Assembly (NCBI GenBank): GCA_030064845.1
Contig: JASJEC010000027.1
Coordinates: 1-62,930, forward strand
Direction: 5' to 3'
DNA: 62,930 nt
Source of the DNA: Kiloniellales bacterium
GTDB taxonomy: Bacteria; Pseudomonadota; Alphaproteobacteria; Kiloniellales; JAKSDN01
Position numbers and translations under genes: made by a program. Below, in pieces: positions 26,061-36,316 of this stretch. The notes under the pieces are model-generated. The model did no database searches. It saw only the letters and a list, made by a program, of their open reading frames with translations, and was not told where the DNA came from. Position 1 is the first letter of the stretch, and each line of letters starts with the position of its first letter.

Positions 26061-26642
26061 CTACAACAGGTACCTGATCGCCACGAAGCCGCCCAGCAGC
26101 AATACGCAGAAGACGATGGTCAGGATCGCCAGGTTTTCCTCGATGAAGCGTCGGATCGGCGGGCCGAAGTACCAGAGCAGGGCCGCGATGAGGAAGAAGC
26201 GGCCCCCGCGGGATATCACCGAAGCCACGCTGAAGACGGTGAGGTCGAGGTCGGCGGCGCCGCTGGCGATGGTGATGACCTTGTAGGGAAAGGGCGAGAA
26301 CCCGGCGGTGAACACGATCCAGGCGCCCCATTCCTGGTAGGCCTCGCGGAAGCCCTCGAACTTCTCGAGGGCGTTGTAGAACTCGAGGACCGGCCGCCCC
26401 AGCACATCGAACAGAACCGCGCCGATGAAGTAGCCCAGGAGGCCGCCGAGCACCGAGGCCACGGTCGCCACGGCGGCGATCCGCCAGGCCCGCTCGCGGG
26501 CCGCCAGGACCATGGGAATGATCAGGATGTCCGGCGGGATCGGGAAGACCGAGCTCTCGATGAAGGCGATGGCGGCCAGGAAGGCCAGCGAATGACGGTG
26601 GCCCGCCATCCCCATGGTCCAATCGTAGAGAGATCGCAACAC
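26061..26642 (-). CDS. YqaA/DedA-like (SNARE-associated Golgi family) membrane protein
   Basis: A 193-residue membrane protein of the YqaA branch of the DedA/VTT superfamily. The re-entrant-loop signature is represented by AAIAFIESSVFPIPPDILII and by the later AGFSPFPYKVITIASGAADL, the paired proline-containing segments typical of these transport proteins. The superfamily includes flippases and proton-coupled carriers. The start is GTG at 26642; an ATG ten codons later is also possible. It is first in the dsbB-coq7-eamA run, 30 bases before dsbB. Confidence 0.87.
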   Translation of the reverse strand: MLRSLYDWTMGMAGHRHSLAFLAAIAFIESSVFPIPPDILIIPMVLAARERAWRIAAVATVASVLGGLLGYFIGAVLFDVLGRPVLEFYNALEKFEGFREAYQEWGAWIVFTAGFSPFPYKVITIASGAADLDLTVFSVASVISRGGRFFLIAALLWYFGPPIRRFIEENLAILTIVFCVLLLGGFVAIRYLL

Positions 26643-26727
26643 CGCCGGAGCCCCGGTCTGTCTTCAGGTGCGGCAGCCTTTAGCAGGTGGCCGCGCGGCG
26701 GGCAACGGCGGGAAGGGCGCCGCCCGG

Positions 26728-26739
26728 GTTAAGCTTAAC
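26728..26739. promoter_or_regulatory. 12-bp perfect palindrome GTTAAGCTTAAC
   Basis: A perfect palindrome in the divergent gap between the yqaA-like and NTF2-like genes, about 135 bases before the latter. It could be an operator, but there is no regulator gene nearby and a 12-base palindrome can occur by chance. Confidence 0.3.
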
Positions 26740-26872
26740 TCCACGTTTGAGGGCTAGGCTGACGGCGGTGCTTTAGGTGAAAACCTCAGAGATTCAGACG
26801 CTTTTGTGCTAGGACAGGAGTAGAACCCAGGTGTTCGGAGTAAGATCACAGCCGCAGGAAAGGAAACCGTCC

Positions 26873-27283
26873 ATGAACGAGCTCGCGGCCGTGCTGTTCG
26901 TCAACCAGTCGTTCTACGAGGCCTTCAAGTCCCGCGACATGGACACCATGGAGAAACTCTGGGCGCGGAACTCGCCGGTCGCCTGCATCCATCCCGGATG
27001 GCGGGCGCTCACGACCCGCGACGAGGTCATGGAGAGCTGGCGCGACATCCTGGCCAGCGACGGCGTGCCCGACGTGTCCTGCCGGGGCGCGAAAGCCTTC
27101 CTGTCGGGCGAGACCGCCTTTGTCATCTGCTACGAGGTAATCGGCGGCGGCGTGCTGGTGTCGACCAACATGTTCCACAAGGAAGACGGCGACTGGCGCA
27201 TCATCCACCACCAGGCGGGGCCCTGCGACCTGCCCTCGACCGAGTTGGCCGAGGAGCCGCACGGAGAGACGGCGATCCAGTAG
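26873..27283 (+). CDS. NTF2-like / SnoaL-fold protein
   Basis: A 136-residue single-domain protein with the cone-shaped NTF2-like fold suggested by FYEAFKSRDMDTMEKLWARN at the start and the terminal strands GDWRIIHHQAGPCD. Such proteins may be hydrolases, isomerases or ligand sensors. The pattern of a short helix, IHPGW, then a TRDEVMESW helix is like the DUF4440/SnoaL_3 group. The ATG at 26873 is preceded by AGGAAAGGA; a longer frame from 26831 is less likely. The substrate is unknown. Confidence 0.8.
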   Translation: MNELAAVLFVNQSFYEAFKSRDMDTMEKLWARNSPVACIHPGWRALTTRDEVMESWRDILASDGVPDVSCRGAKAFLSGETAFVICYEVIGGGVLVSTNMFHKEDGDWRIIHHQAGPCDLPSTELAEEPHGETAIQ

Positions 27284-27302
27284 CCCGGCGCGCCGGACCG
27301 CC

Positions 27303-27623
27303 TCAGCGGTCGGCCTTGCTGCCGCCCCGGCACTGCGGCGAGTCGAGCGTTTCACCGCCGCGCTCGCGCCATTCCGCCTCGGTCAGTGTCTCCATGGAGA
27401 GCGCGTGGACCCCGGCCTTGAGCTCGTCGGCGAGGATCCGGTTGATCTCCATGTGGCGCCGGACCAGGGGCAGGCCCTGGAAGCGCTCCGAGACCACGAC
27501 CACCTTGAAATGGGATTCCGAGCCCGGCGGCACGTTGTGCATGTGGCTCTCGTTGACCACGTCGAGGTGCGCCGGGCCCAGCGCCTGGCTGAGCTTCTCG
27601 GTGATGCTGTTCTGAATCCTCAT
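27303..27623 (-). CDS. BolA family protein
   Basis: A 106-residue BolA-like protein. The class-II KH-like fold is seen in MRIQNSITEKLSQALGPAHL, VVNESHMHNVPPGSESHFKV with the conserved invariant histidine region, VVVSERFQGLPLVRRHMEIN and ALSMETLTEAEW. BolA proteins partner monothiol glutaredoxins in iron-sulfur cluster trafficking and affect cell shape. No glutaredoxin gene is adjacent. The start ATG at 27623 gives a standard BolA N-terminus. It is divergent from the tRNA-Leu gene. Confidence 0.92.
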   Translation of the reverse strand: MRIQNSITEKLSQALGPAHLDVVNESHMHNVPPGSESHFKVVVVSERFQGLPLVRRHMEINRILADELKAGVHALSMETLTEAEWRERGGETLDSPQCRGGSKADR

Positions 27624-27714
27624 GCCGTGCCGGCCTCGCTGCCCGTGTCTCCTGGATGGCTTTAAGGTAGTCGGCCTCGCGGGCGAGACAAGCTCCAGAA
27701 CCCGACCAGGTTGG

Positions 27715-27742
27715 TTGCCAAGCCGGGCGGCTCGACTATGAT
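27715..27742 (+). promoter_or_regulatory. Promoter of tRNA-Leu
   Basis: A -35 box TTGCCA (27715-27720) and a -10 box TATGAT (27737-27742) are separated by 16 bases. Transcription would begin near 27749, about 40 bases before the tRNA. This is the best sigma-70-type promoter I see in the window. Confidence 0.7.
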
Positions 27743-27787
27743 GCGGCGCCTCGGGTGCTGGGCGCCCCAAGGTTGATTTTTACAGGC

Positions 27788-27874
27788 GCGGGTGTGGCGG
27801 AACTGGTAGACGCGCCAGACTCAAAATCTGGTTTCCGCAAGGAAGTGGGGGTTCAAGTCCCTCCACCCGCACCA
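27788..27874 (+). tRNA. tRNA-Leu (CAA)
   Basis: A complete 87-base class II tRNA with encoded CCA. The acceptor stem GCGGGTG pairs with CACCCGC; the anticodon arm CCAGA-CTCAAAA-TCTGG gives anticodon CAA at 27822-27824, reading UUG. A long variable arm follows, and the T-loop GGTTCAAGTCC is standard. The long variable arm together with CAA identifies leucine. Confidence 0.97.
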
Positions 27875-27909
27875 AAGACCCGAAAGGCGCCTCGATGGCC
27901 TGGCCGGGC

Positions 27910-28533
27910 TCAGGCCTTGTAGTTGGCGACCAGCTCGAAGATCGCGTTGATCACGTTGTCGACGGCGACCGCCGCGAGGATCATGCCCATGACCCGGCTG
28001 ACGATCGCCGCGCCGCTGGTGCGGATGACCCTAAGGATCGGCCCGGCGGCCAGCATCAGGAGATAAGCAGCCGCGATGACCGCCAGCATGGTGCCTGCGG
28101 TGATGGCCTGCTCGGAGATGCTGAAGCGGTTGTTGTCGGTCAAGAGTACGATGGCCAGCATCGCGCCGGGTGACGCCAGCGACGGCACGGCGAGCGGAAA
28201 GACCGCCGGCGACTGCTGCTTCGAGCCCTCCAGGCTCTCGGTTTCCGCCTCAGGCTTGGACTCGCCGAAGATCATGGTCAACGCGAAGAGGAACAGCACG
28301 AGGCCGCCCGCGATCTGAAAGGCAGGCAGGCTTATCTTCAGTGCTTCGAGCAGGAACTGCCCGGCGACCAGGAAGAACAGGAGAACGCCGGCCGCGATAG
28401 CGGCGGCCTGAAGGGCGACCGCTCGGCGCTCGGCCGCCTGGAGCGCGGCCGTTACGGCGACGAAGACGGGTATGGTCCCGATCGGGTCGATCACCACCCA
28501 GAGAACGACGAACTGCTCGAAGATATTCTGCAC
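27910..28533 (-). CDS. MarC family integral membrane protein
   Basis: A 207-residue membrane protein with six predicted helices of the MarC (UPF0056) family. The typical N-terminus FVVLWVVIDPIGTIPVFVAV and the mid-protein VPSLASPGAMLAIVLLTDNN loop are present. Despite the historical name, MarC is not shown to confer antibiotic resistance, and its substrate is unknown. I chose the GTG at 28533 because it begins the family N-terminus; the open frame further upstream to 28707 is arginine-rich and not protein-like. It is divergent from the trehalose module. Confidence 0.88.
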   Translation of the reverse strand: MQNIFEQFVVLWVVIDPIGTIPVFVAVTAALQAAERRAVALQAAAIAAGVLLFFLVAGQFLLEALKISLPAFQIAGGLVLFLFALTMIFGESKPEAETESLEGSKQQSPAVFPLAVPSLASPGAMLAIVLLTDNNRFSISEQAITAGTMLAVIAAAYLLMLAAGPILRVIRTSGAAIVSRVMGMILAAVAVDNVINAIFELVANYKA

Positions 28534-28782
28534 CGGTCGGGGTCCAAGGCGCGATCGAGAAGGCAGGACTCCCTCAAGTATGCTGTCGCTCTCCGAGCAG
28601 CTGCAACCCCCGGGGTCCAGGCGCCGGCGAATCGGGCATCGGCCCCGGGCGCGCGGCCCGAAAGCCCCGCTCGCCACGGCTTGGCAGATCCTCCCGGATT
28701 CCTTCATCTGATTGAAACGCGGCGGCCGTCAGGGTAGGGGAGTAGGGATGCAGGTCTCCTTGGAAACGAAAGCGGTTACGGC

Positions 28783-30563
28783 GTGAGCAGCCTCGACCTC
28801 TCGATCATCGGCAACGGGAACTACAGCGCCCTGCTCGACCGGCGCGGCCGGATCGTCTGGAGCTGCCTGCCGCGCTTCGACAGCGACCCGCGCTTCTGCG
28901 CGCTGCTGAACGATCATCGCGACGGAGAGCTCGGCTTCTACGACGTGGAGCTGCTCGACCTGAAGGAGTCGGAACAGGCCTACCGGCACAATTCCGCCGT
29001 GGTCGACACCGTGCTGAGGGACAAGAACGGCGGCGCCGTCGAGATTACCGATTTCGCGCCCCGTTTTCGCCAGTTCGGGCGCATGTTCCGGCCGCTCACG
29101 CTGATCCGCCAGATCCGACCGCTGGCCGGCACGCCGCGCATTCGCATCCGGGTGCGCCCGAGCTACGGTTACGGCGAGGGACGGGCGGAGACGACCCGCG
29201 GCTCGAACCACGTCCGCTACGTCATGCCGGATCTGACCCTGCGCCTGACCACGGACGGCTCGGTCACCTTCATCCAGGACGAGGTGCCCTTCGTGCTCGA
29301 CCGGCCGATCTCCCTGCTGCTCGGCCCCGACGAGAGCTTCACCGAGCCGGTCGCGGAGACCTGCCGCGACTTCCTGGAGAGCACCGACGCCTACTGGCGC
29401 GGCTGGGTACGCAGCCTGACCCTGCCCTTCGAGTGGCAGGATGCGGTGATCCGCGCGGCCATCACACTGAAGCTCTGCAGCTTCGAGGAGACCGGCGCCA
29501 TCATCGCGGCGCCGACGACCTCGGTCCCCGAGGCCGCGGACAGCCGGCGGAACTGGGACTACCGTTACTGCTGGCTGCGGGATTCCTTCTTCGTGGTGCA
29601 CGCGCTCAACGCGCTCGGCGCCACCCGGACCATGGAGGAGTATCTCAACTACATCACCAACATCGTGGCCGCCTCGGGAGAGGGCTATCTCCAGCCCGTG
29701 TTCGGCATCGCACTCGACAAGAACCTCGACGAGAGCGAGGTCCACTCCCTCGCCGGCTACCGCGGCATGGGGCCGGTACGCGTGGGCAACGACGCCTACA
29801 GGCAGATCCAGAACGACGGCTACGGCGCGGTGGTGCTGGCCTCGGCCCAGGCCTTCTTCGACCGCCGCCTGGAGAGCCCCGGCGACGCCGCGCTGTTCCA
29901 CCGGCTGGAGCATCTGGGCGAGGAGGCGGCGGCCCGCTGGAACCTGCCCGACTCCGGGATCTGGGAGTTCCGCACCCAGGAAGCGGTGCACACCTATTCC
30001 GCCGTGATGTGCTGGGCCGCCTGCGATCGCCTGTCCAAGATCGCCCGGCATCTCGCGCTCGACGACCGCTCGCTCTATTGGTCGAACCAGGCCGCCAAGA
30101 TCCGCGACGAGGTGCTGAAGCGCGCCTGGAACCCGCGGCTCGAGAGCTTCGTCTCCACCTTCGACGGCGAGACCGTCGACGGCGTCCTGCTGCTCCTGCC
30201 CCAGCTCGGCTTCATCCCGGTCGACGACGCGCGCTACGGCAAGACGGTCGCCAGGATCGAGAAGGTGCTGCGCCGGGGCGACCACATGTTCCGCTACGCC
30301 GAGAAGGACGACTTCGGCACGCCGTCCACCGCATTCAACGTCTGCACTTTCTGGTACATTGAGGCCCTGGCGTCGCTCGGCCGCACCGCCGAGGCGCGGC
30401 GGCTGTTCGAAGGCATGCTGGCGGCGCGCAATCCGGCCGGCCTGCTGTCCGAGGACATCGACCCGGCCAGCGGCGAGCTGTGGGGCAACTTTCCCCAGAC
30501 CTACTCCATGGTCGGGTTGATCCACTGCGCCATGCGCCTGTCGAAGTCCTGGGAGGAGGCATT

Positions 30564-30567
<4 letters not shown>
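28783..30567 (+). CDS. Glycoside hydrolase family 15 protein (trehalase/glucoamylase-like)
   Basis: A 594-residue protein with an N-terminal beta-sandwich (from LSIIGNGNYSALLDRRGRIV) and a C-terminal alpha/alpha barrel of the GH15 family. The barrel shows RRNWDYRYCWLRDSFFVVHA, DSGIWEFR with a likely catalytic glutamate and NFPQTYSMVGLIHCA. The family hydrolyses alpha-glucosidic bonds; many bacterial members next to otsA act on trehalose. There is no signal peptide, so it is cytoplasmic. The start is GTG at 28783. Its stop overlaps the TTG start of otsA, so the two are translationally coupled. Confidence 0.87.
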
Positions 30568-31967
<1,400 letters not shown>

Positions 31968-31971
31968 TGAC

Positions 31972-32925
31972 ATGCATCGGGCTCCGGTCCTGCTCGGCGA
32001 CATCGGCGGCACCAACGCGCGCTTCGCGCTCGCCGTCGGCGGCCGGATCGAGCGGCGGAGCGCCCTCGGCGTCGCCGACTTCGCCGATGTCGGGGCTGCC
32101 GTCTCCTCCTTTCTGGACACCCTGGGCAAGGAACAGCGCCCGGCGGGCGCCGCGCTCGCTTGCGCCGGGCCGGTCGAGGAGGGGGCCGTCACCCTGACCA
32201 ACGGCACCTGGCGGATCGAGGCCGTGGCCTTGGCCGAGCGCTTCGGTTTCTCCGATGTTCGCCTGGTCAACGACTTCGAGGCCCTCGCCTGGGCCCTGCC
32301 CGCGCTGGGCGCGGGCGGCGTAAAGCCGCTCGGCGGGGGCAGCGCGCAGGCCGACGCGCCTTCGATCGTGCTCGGGCCGGGAACTGGGCTGGGGATCGCC
32401 ACCTACCTGCCGCCGCCCGTCGGTCCGGCGGTGATCGTCGGCGAAGGCGGCCACGCGACCCTGCCCGCGTCGGACGCGCGCGAGGCGGCGGTGATAGCCC
32501 GCCTGCGCGAGCGCCACGGCCACGTGTCGGCCGAGCGCCTGCTCTGCGGCGACGGCCTCGAGCGGCTCTATCGGACGTTGGACGAACTCGAGGGCGGGGC
32601 CGCACCGCCGCGCTCGGCCGCCGAGATCACCGAAGCCGCCGAGACCGGTTGCACCGCCAGCCGGGCCGCGCTCGCCATGTTCTGCGCCCTGCTGGGCACG
32701 GTGGCGGGGAACGCGGCGCTGCTGCTGGGCGCCCGGGGCGGAGTCTACCTGGCGGGCGGCATCCTTCCGCGCATCGAAGAAGCCCTGGCCGCCTCGGATT
32801 TCCGCCGCCGCTTCGAGGCCAAGGGCCGTTTCCAGGCCTACCTCGCCGCCGTTCCCACCTTGCTGGTGACCCATCCCGAGCCGGCCTTCCCTGGCCTGCT
32901 GTCCCTGCTCGCCGCCGGCAAGTGA
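31972..32925 (+). CDS. glk: Glucokinase
   Basis: A 317-residue ROK-independent glucokinase of the Glk family. The phosphate loop LLGDIGGTNARFAL is at the N-terminus, and VRLVNDFEALAWALP, VLGPGTGLGIA, VGEGGHATLP and VYLAGGILPRI match the sugar- and ATP-binding segments. It would convert glucose released by the GH15 enzyme into glucose 6-phosphate, the substrate of OtsA. The ATG is four bases after the otsA stop, so the three genes form one unit. Confidence 0.93.
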   Translation: MHRAPVLLGDIGGTNARFALAVGGRIERRSALGVADFADVGAAVSSFLDTLGKEQRPAGAALACAGPVEEGAVTLTNGTWRIEAVALAERFGFSDVRLVNDFEALAWALPALGAGGVKPLGGGSAQADAPSIVLGPGTGLGIATYLPPPVGPAVIVGEGGHATLPASDAREAAVIARLRERHGHVSAERLLCGDGLERLYRTLDELEGGAAPPRSAAEITEAAETGCTASRAALAMFCALLGTVAGNAALLLGARGGVYLAGGILPRIEEALAASDFRRRFEAKGRFQAYLAAVPTLLVTHPEPAFPGLLSLLAAGK

Positions 32926-32947
32926 GGGGGCGCAAGGTGTTGCGGGC

Positions 32948-33739
32948 ATGACCGACATCGGCAGGGTCGAGAGTCTCTGGCGCTATCCCGTGAAGTCGAT
33001 GCGCGGCGAAGAGATGGCGGAGGCGTTCGTCGGCTATTCCGGCGTCTACGGAGACCGTCTCTACGCCTTCAAGAGCGCGGCCGGCGAAAAGGGTTTCCCC
33101 TATCTCACGGGCCGAGAGCAGGCGCGCATGCTGCTCTTCACGCCGCGGTTCAAGCACCCGGCGCGCGCGACGAAACCGGAGTTCCTGGCGGAAGCGGAGA
33201 GCGAGTCCCCCGGCCTCAACCCCTGTTTCGACGACCCGGCAAACCTGGCCATGGAGGTGGTGACGCCGGACGGCGAGACCCTGGAGATCGGCGATCCCCG
33301 CCTGGCGGAGGCGCTCAACCGGGGCTCGGAAGAGGCCCGGGAGCTCAGCCTCCTGCGTTCGGAACGCGCCCTGACCGACTGCCGTCCGGTGTCGCTGATC
33401 TCGTCCCAGACGATCCGACAGCTCGGCGCCGAGATCGGAGAGGCCGTGGACCCGCGGCGCTTCAGGGCCAATCTCTATCTCGATCTGGTCGACGCTCGTG
33501 GTTTCGCCGAAGACGATCTCGTCGGACGGACGCTTCGGATCGGCCCCAAGGTCCGGATCACCATCGTCGAGCGCGACCCGCGTTGCCGGATGATCACCAT
33601 CGATCCGGAAACCGCGGAGACGGACCTGCGGGTCCTGCAGAAGGTCGGACGGGAGCACGGCGGCATGGCCGGGATCTATGGCGCCGTTCTCGCCGAAGGC
33701 CTGGTCTCCAGCGGCGATAGGGTCGAGCTGCTCGGCTAG
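32948..33739 (+). CDS. MOSC domain-containing protein
   Basis: A 263-residue protein with an N-terminal beta-barrel (VESLWRYPVKSMRGEEMAEA) followed by a MOSC domain. The MOSC cysteine that can bind molybdenum cofactor or sulfur is in ERDPRCRMITIDPET near residue 218. Related proteins such as mARC and YiiM reduce N-hydroxylated compounds or carry Mo-cofactor. No other Mo-cofactor genes are near, so the function remains general. It lies 22 bases after glk and may belong to the same transcript. Confidence 0.87.
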   Translation: MTDIGRVESLWRYPVKSMRGEEMAEAFVGYSGVYGDRLYAFKSAAGEKGFPYLTGREQARMLLFTPRFKHPARATKPEFLAEAESESPGLNPCFDDPANLAMEVVTPDGETLEIGDPRLAEALNRGSEEARELSLLRSERALTDCRPVSLISSQTIRQLGAEIGEAVDPRRFRANLYLDLVDARGFAEDDLVGRTLRIGPKVRITIVERDPRCRMITIDPETAETDLRVLQKVGREHGGMAGIYGAVLAEGLVSSGDRVELLG

Positions 33740-33871
33740 TCGCCTGCGATGCAACCCGGATGCGAGGTGGGCCGCCAGAAGCTCCACACCAACGCATTCC
33801 GCTTGACGGGGCGGCGCTGGCCGGTGTCAGAATTTCACGAAACAGGGCCGCGCGAGTAGGAGCGCTTCGCC

Positions 33872-34882
33872 ATGGCCGACACCTCCGTCGCCGAACACGC
33901 CGCCGCCCGCGCGGGCCGGTCCGGCGAGTGGCATTGGCATCCTGACCTGCCGATCCCGACCTCGCCGCTCTTCGCCTGGCCGCCGCGCCCGGCCGCGGCG
34001 CTCAGTTGGGTGGCGCGCTCCTGGCTGGCTCTTTCCATGCTGGTACTGGAAGTCATTACCGCCAGCCTGGTCTGGGCTCTGCTCCAGCCGCCGTTGGAGC
34101 GGACCGCAACGCTCGCCTTCGACTGGATCGCGCTCATGTACCTGCGCAACCTGGCGCTGGTCTTCCTGGTCGCCGGCGGGCTGCACCTCTACTTCTACAT
34201 CCTGCGGCGCCAGGGCGACCGGCGGCGCTTCGAGGCGCGCGGCCTGGCCAGGGGCAAGAAGGCCTTCCTCTGGGGCGACCAGGTGCGCGACAACATGTTC
34301 TGGACCTGCGCCAGCGGCGTCACGGTCTGGACCGGCTTCGAGGTGCTCTACGTCTGGGCGCTCGCCAACGGCCACGTCCCGACCACCAGCTTCACCGGCT
34401 CGCCGGTCTGGTTCGTCGCCTGGTTCCTGCTGATCCCGATCTGGTCGTCCTGCCACTTCTACTGGATTCACCGCGCCCTGCACTGGCCGCCGCTCTACCG
34501 TCTGGCGCACGCCCTGCATCACAAGAACGTCGTGATCGGCCCCTGGTCGGGGATCTCCATGCACCCGATCGAGCACCTGCTCTATTTCTCCTCGACGCTA
34601 ATCCACTTCGTCGTCGCCTCCCACCCGGTGCACGTCTTCTTCCACATGCACGTGCAGGCGCTGAATCCGGCGGCCAGCCATTCGGGATTCGACGGGCTGA
34701 TGGTCGGCGGCAGGAAGCGCGTGGAGCTGGGCGACTTCTTCCACCAGCTTCACCACCGCTATTTCGAGTGCAACTTCGGCACGGCGGAGATGCCCTGGGA
34801 CAAGTGGTTCGGCAGCTTCCACGACGGCACGCCGCAGGCCAGAAAGCGCCTGCGCGCCCGCACGGCGGCTAGTCGGAGTTGA
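33872..34882 (+). CDS. Sterol desaturase / fatty acid hydroxylase family protein
   Basis: A 336-residue membrane protein with several hydrophobic segments and the histidine clusters of a membrane di-iron hydroxylase: HFYWIHRALHWPP, LAHALHHKN, HFVVASHPVHVFFHMHVQ and HQLHHRYFE. These bind two irons and use O2 to hydroxylate or desaturate lipids. Candidate substrates are hopanoids, sterols or fatty acids; none is proven. A ribosome-binding TAGGAG precedes the ATG. Its stop overlaps the convergent DUF6210-like gene by 14 bases. Confidence 0.9.
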   Translation: MADTSVAEHAAARAGRSGEWHWHPDLPIPTSPLFAWPPRPAAALSWVARSWLALSMLVLEVITASLVWALLQPPLERTATLAFDWIALMYLRNLALVFLVAGGLHLYFYILRRQGDRRRFEARGLARGKKAFLWGDQVRDNMFWTCASGVTVWTGFEVLYVWALANGHVPTTSFTGSPVWFVAWFLLIPIWSSCHFYWIHRALHWPPLYRLAHALHHKNVVIGPWSGISMHPIEHLLYFSSTLIHFVVASHPVHVFFHMHVQALNPAASHSGFDGLMVGGRKRVELGDFFHQLHHRYFECNFGTAEMPWDKWFGSFHDGTPQARKRLRARTAASRS

Positions 34883-35330
34883 CCCAGGTAAGGACGCCCC
34901 TTTTCGGGTAGGGCCCGAAGCCGGAGCAGATAGGGAATGGCGATGCCTCGTCGCCGAGGACAGTGACGAAGACCCAGGCTTCACAGGACTCCTTCAGACG
35001 ATCCCGGTCCACCTCGATCCACTGGCGCACATGCGCCCTTTGCAGAACGCCGTCGATGAAGTCGGCATCTTCTGCGTCCAGTCCGTTGGTCGCGCCGGTC
35101 CCGCGGTGTTTCGGGCCTTCGAAGTAGCTCTCAAGGTCGTCTTGAGGAGACAGTAAGCGGCGGCCCTGCTCGATTAGCACGTCGTTGCCGAAGGGAACGA
35201 AAGTTCCTTCTATTTCGGGATGGAGACAGGCAGTGCCGCCCGCCTGGTTGGAGTAGATCACACCGGTCGGATGCTCGATGATCACGCCGGTGCCAGCGTG
35301 ACCGATCAGGCTGATGTGTGGCTTGCTCAT
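34869..35330 (-). CDS. Hypothetical protein, DUF6210-like
   Basis: A 153-residue protein of unknown function. The pattern GVIIEHPTGVIYSNQAGGTA followed by ACLHPEIEGTF looks like proteins I recall as DUF6210; the assignment is from memory and moderate. The remainder (GLDAEDADFIDGVLQRAHVR, then LKESCEAWVFVTV) suggests a mixed alpha/beta fold. There is no signal peptide. Its base composition is visibly less GC-rich than its neighbours, which hints at more recent acquisition. The tail overlaps the convergent hydroxylase stop. Confidence 0.7.
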   Translation of the reverse strand: MSKPHISLIGHAGTGVIIEHPTGVIYSNQAGGTACLHPEIEGTFVPFGNDVLIEQGRRLLSPQDDLESYFEGPKHRGTGATNGLDAEDADFIDGVLQRAHVRQWIEVDRDRLKESCEAWVFVTVLGDEASPFPICSGFGPYPKRGVLTWVNSD

Positions 35331-35337
35331 CGCCGTT

Positions 35338-35361
35338 GTCCCGGTGAACCGGGGACTTTTT
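35338..35361 (+). terminator. Weak hairpin plus T-run
   Basis: GTCCCGG-TGAA-CCGGGGAC followed by TTTTT, with one bulged G. It has terminator form on the plus strand, but the nearest plus-strand gene ended about 450 bases earlier. It lies between two minus-strand genes, so its role is unclear. Confidence 0.3.
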
Positions 35362-35367
35362 GCCCGG

Positions 35368-36237
35368 TCACGCGCTCTCTGCGAGCGGCTCCCTGTAGGG
35401 CCATAGGAAGGGCGTGGGGTCGAGGGCCTGGCCGCGCCGGGCGCGGTCGGCGCGCGGCATGATGCCGTCGTCGGGCCAGAGACCGCTCTGGAGCGCCTCG
35501 GCGTAGTCCTCGGGCAGGCCGGCGTCGCGGATTGCCTGGGCGGCGGCCTCGTGGTCGTAGAACAGGGCGTGGTGCGTGATCACGAGATGATCGGCCGTGG
35601 GCGTCATGAGGGCGCACCAGACTCGGGGCGTGCCGTCGTTCGCCGGCAGGCCGATGACCCCGGCGTTTATCCAGAGGCGGCCGCCCAGATAGCGGGTGAA
35701 GGGCAGACCCGAGTGGCCGGCGATCACGCCGTCCGTGCCGGCCAGCGCCATCTCCTCGTGCAGGTCCGCGTCGGGACTGCCGGGGAAGAGGAAACGATTG
35801 ATCGAGGCGACGCCGCCGTGGACGACCGCCAGGCGCCGGCCGCCCAGGGTGAAAGTGATGCGGCGCGGCAGGCCTCGCATCCAGGCCTTGGCGTCCGGGT
35901 CCAGTTCGGCGCGCGCGTGGGCGTACCAGCGGACCGCCAGGAGATCGCAGGCGCTGCCTTCCTCGAAGCCGCAGCCGCAGTCCTCGGAATCCTGGCCGAG
36001 AGATTCCTCGCAGTTGCCCATCACCACGGGAATCCCCGCCTCGCGGATCAGATCGACCGTCGGCCGCGGATCGGCGCAGTAGGCGACGAGATCGCCGGTG
36101 CAAATGATCCTGGCGGGCGGAATGCGCCACGCGCGGGCCGCCTTGAGGAGGGCTCGTGTCGCCTGGAGATTGCCGTAGGGTCCGCCGAACAGAAGCACCG
36201 GCCCGTCGAGAGTTCCCAACTCGCGCGTCTTGCTCAT
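35368..36237 (-). CDS. Metallophosphoesterase-like protein with altered metal motifs
   Basis: A 289-residue protein of the calcineurin-like phosphoesterase fold. Motif II GDLVAYCADP and motif III GNCEES are intact. Motif I is FGGPYGNLQA where the family normally has a DxHGN pattern, so the Asp and His ligands appear replaced by Gly and Tyr. The final GHxH motif reads GHSGLP, losing the second His. VVHGG is retained. Three metal ligands therefore seem missing, so the protein may be catalytically altered or inactive. A cysteine cluster, DCGCGFEEGSACD, follows motif III. The ATG at 36237 follows AAAGGA. Confidence 0.75.
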   Translation of the reverse strand: MSKTRELGTLDGPVLLFGGPYGNLQATRALLKAARAWRIPPARIICTGDLVAYCADPRPTVDLIREAGIPVVMGNCEESLGQDSEDCGCGFEEGSACDLLAVRWYAHARAELDPDAKAWMRGLPRRITFTLGGRRLAVVHGGVASINRFLFPGSPDADLHEEMALAGTDGVIAGHSGLPFTRYLGGRLWINAGVIGLPANDGTPRVWCALMTPTADHLVITHHALFYDHEAAAQAIRDAGLPEDYAEALQSGLWPDDGIMPRADRARRGQALDPTPFLWPYREPLAESA

Positions 36238-36316
36238 AGAGTCACGATCCTTTTGTCGCTCCGCTCATCGCTCCGACCCAGACCTGCATATGGGGGTCCT
36301 CACCCGAAAATCCTCA

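Noticed and set aside
25525-26622. Upstream part of the frame containing coq7
   Set aside because: It overlaps dsbB and the yqaA-like gene in another frame; Coq7 starts at 25524.
27788-27874. Integration site of a mobile element at tRNA-Leu
   Set aside because: No integrase, no repeated tRNA 3' end and no compositional change follow the tRNA; MarC and a trehalose module are ordinary chromosomal genes.
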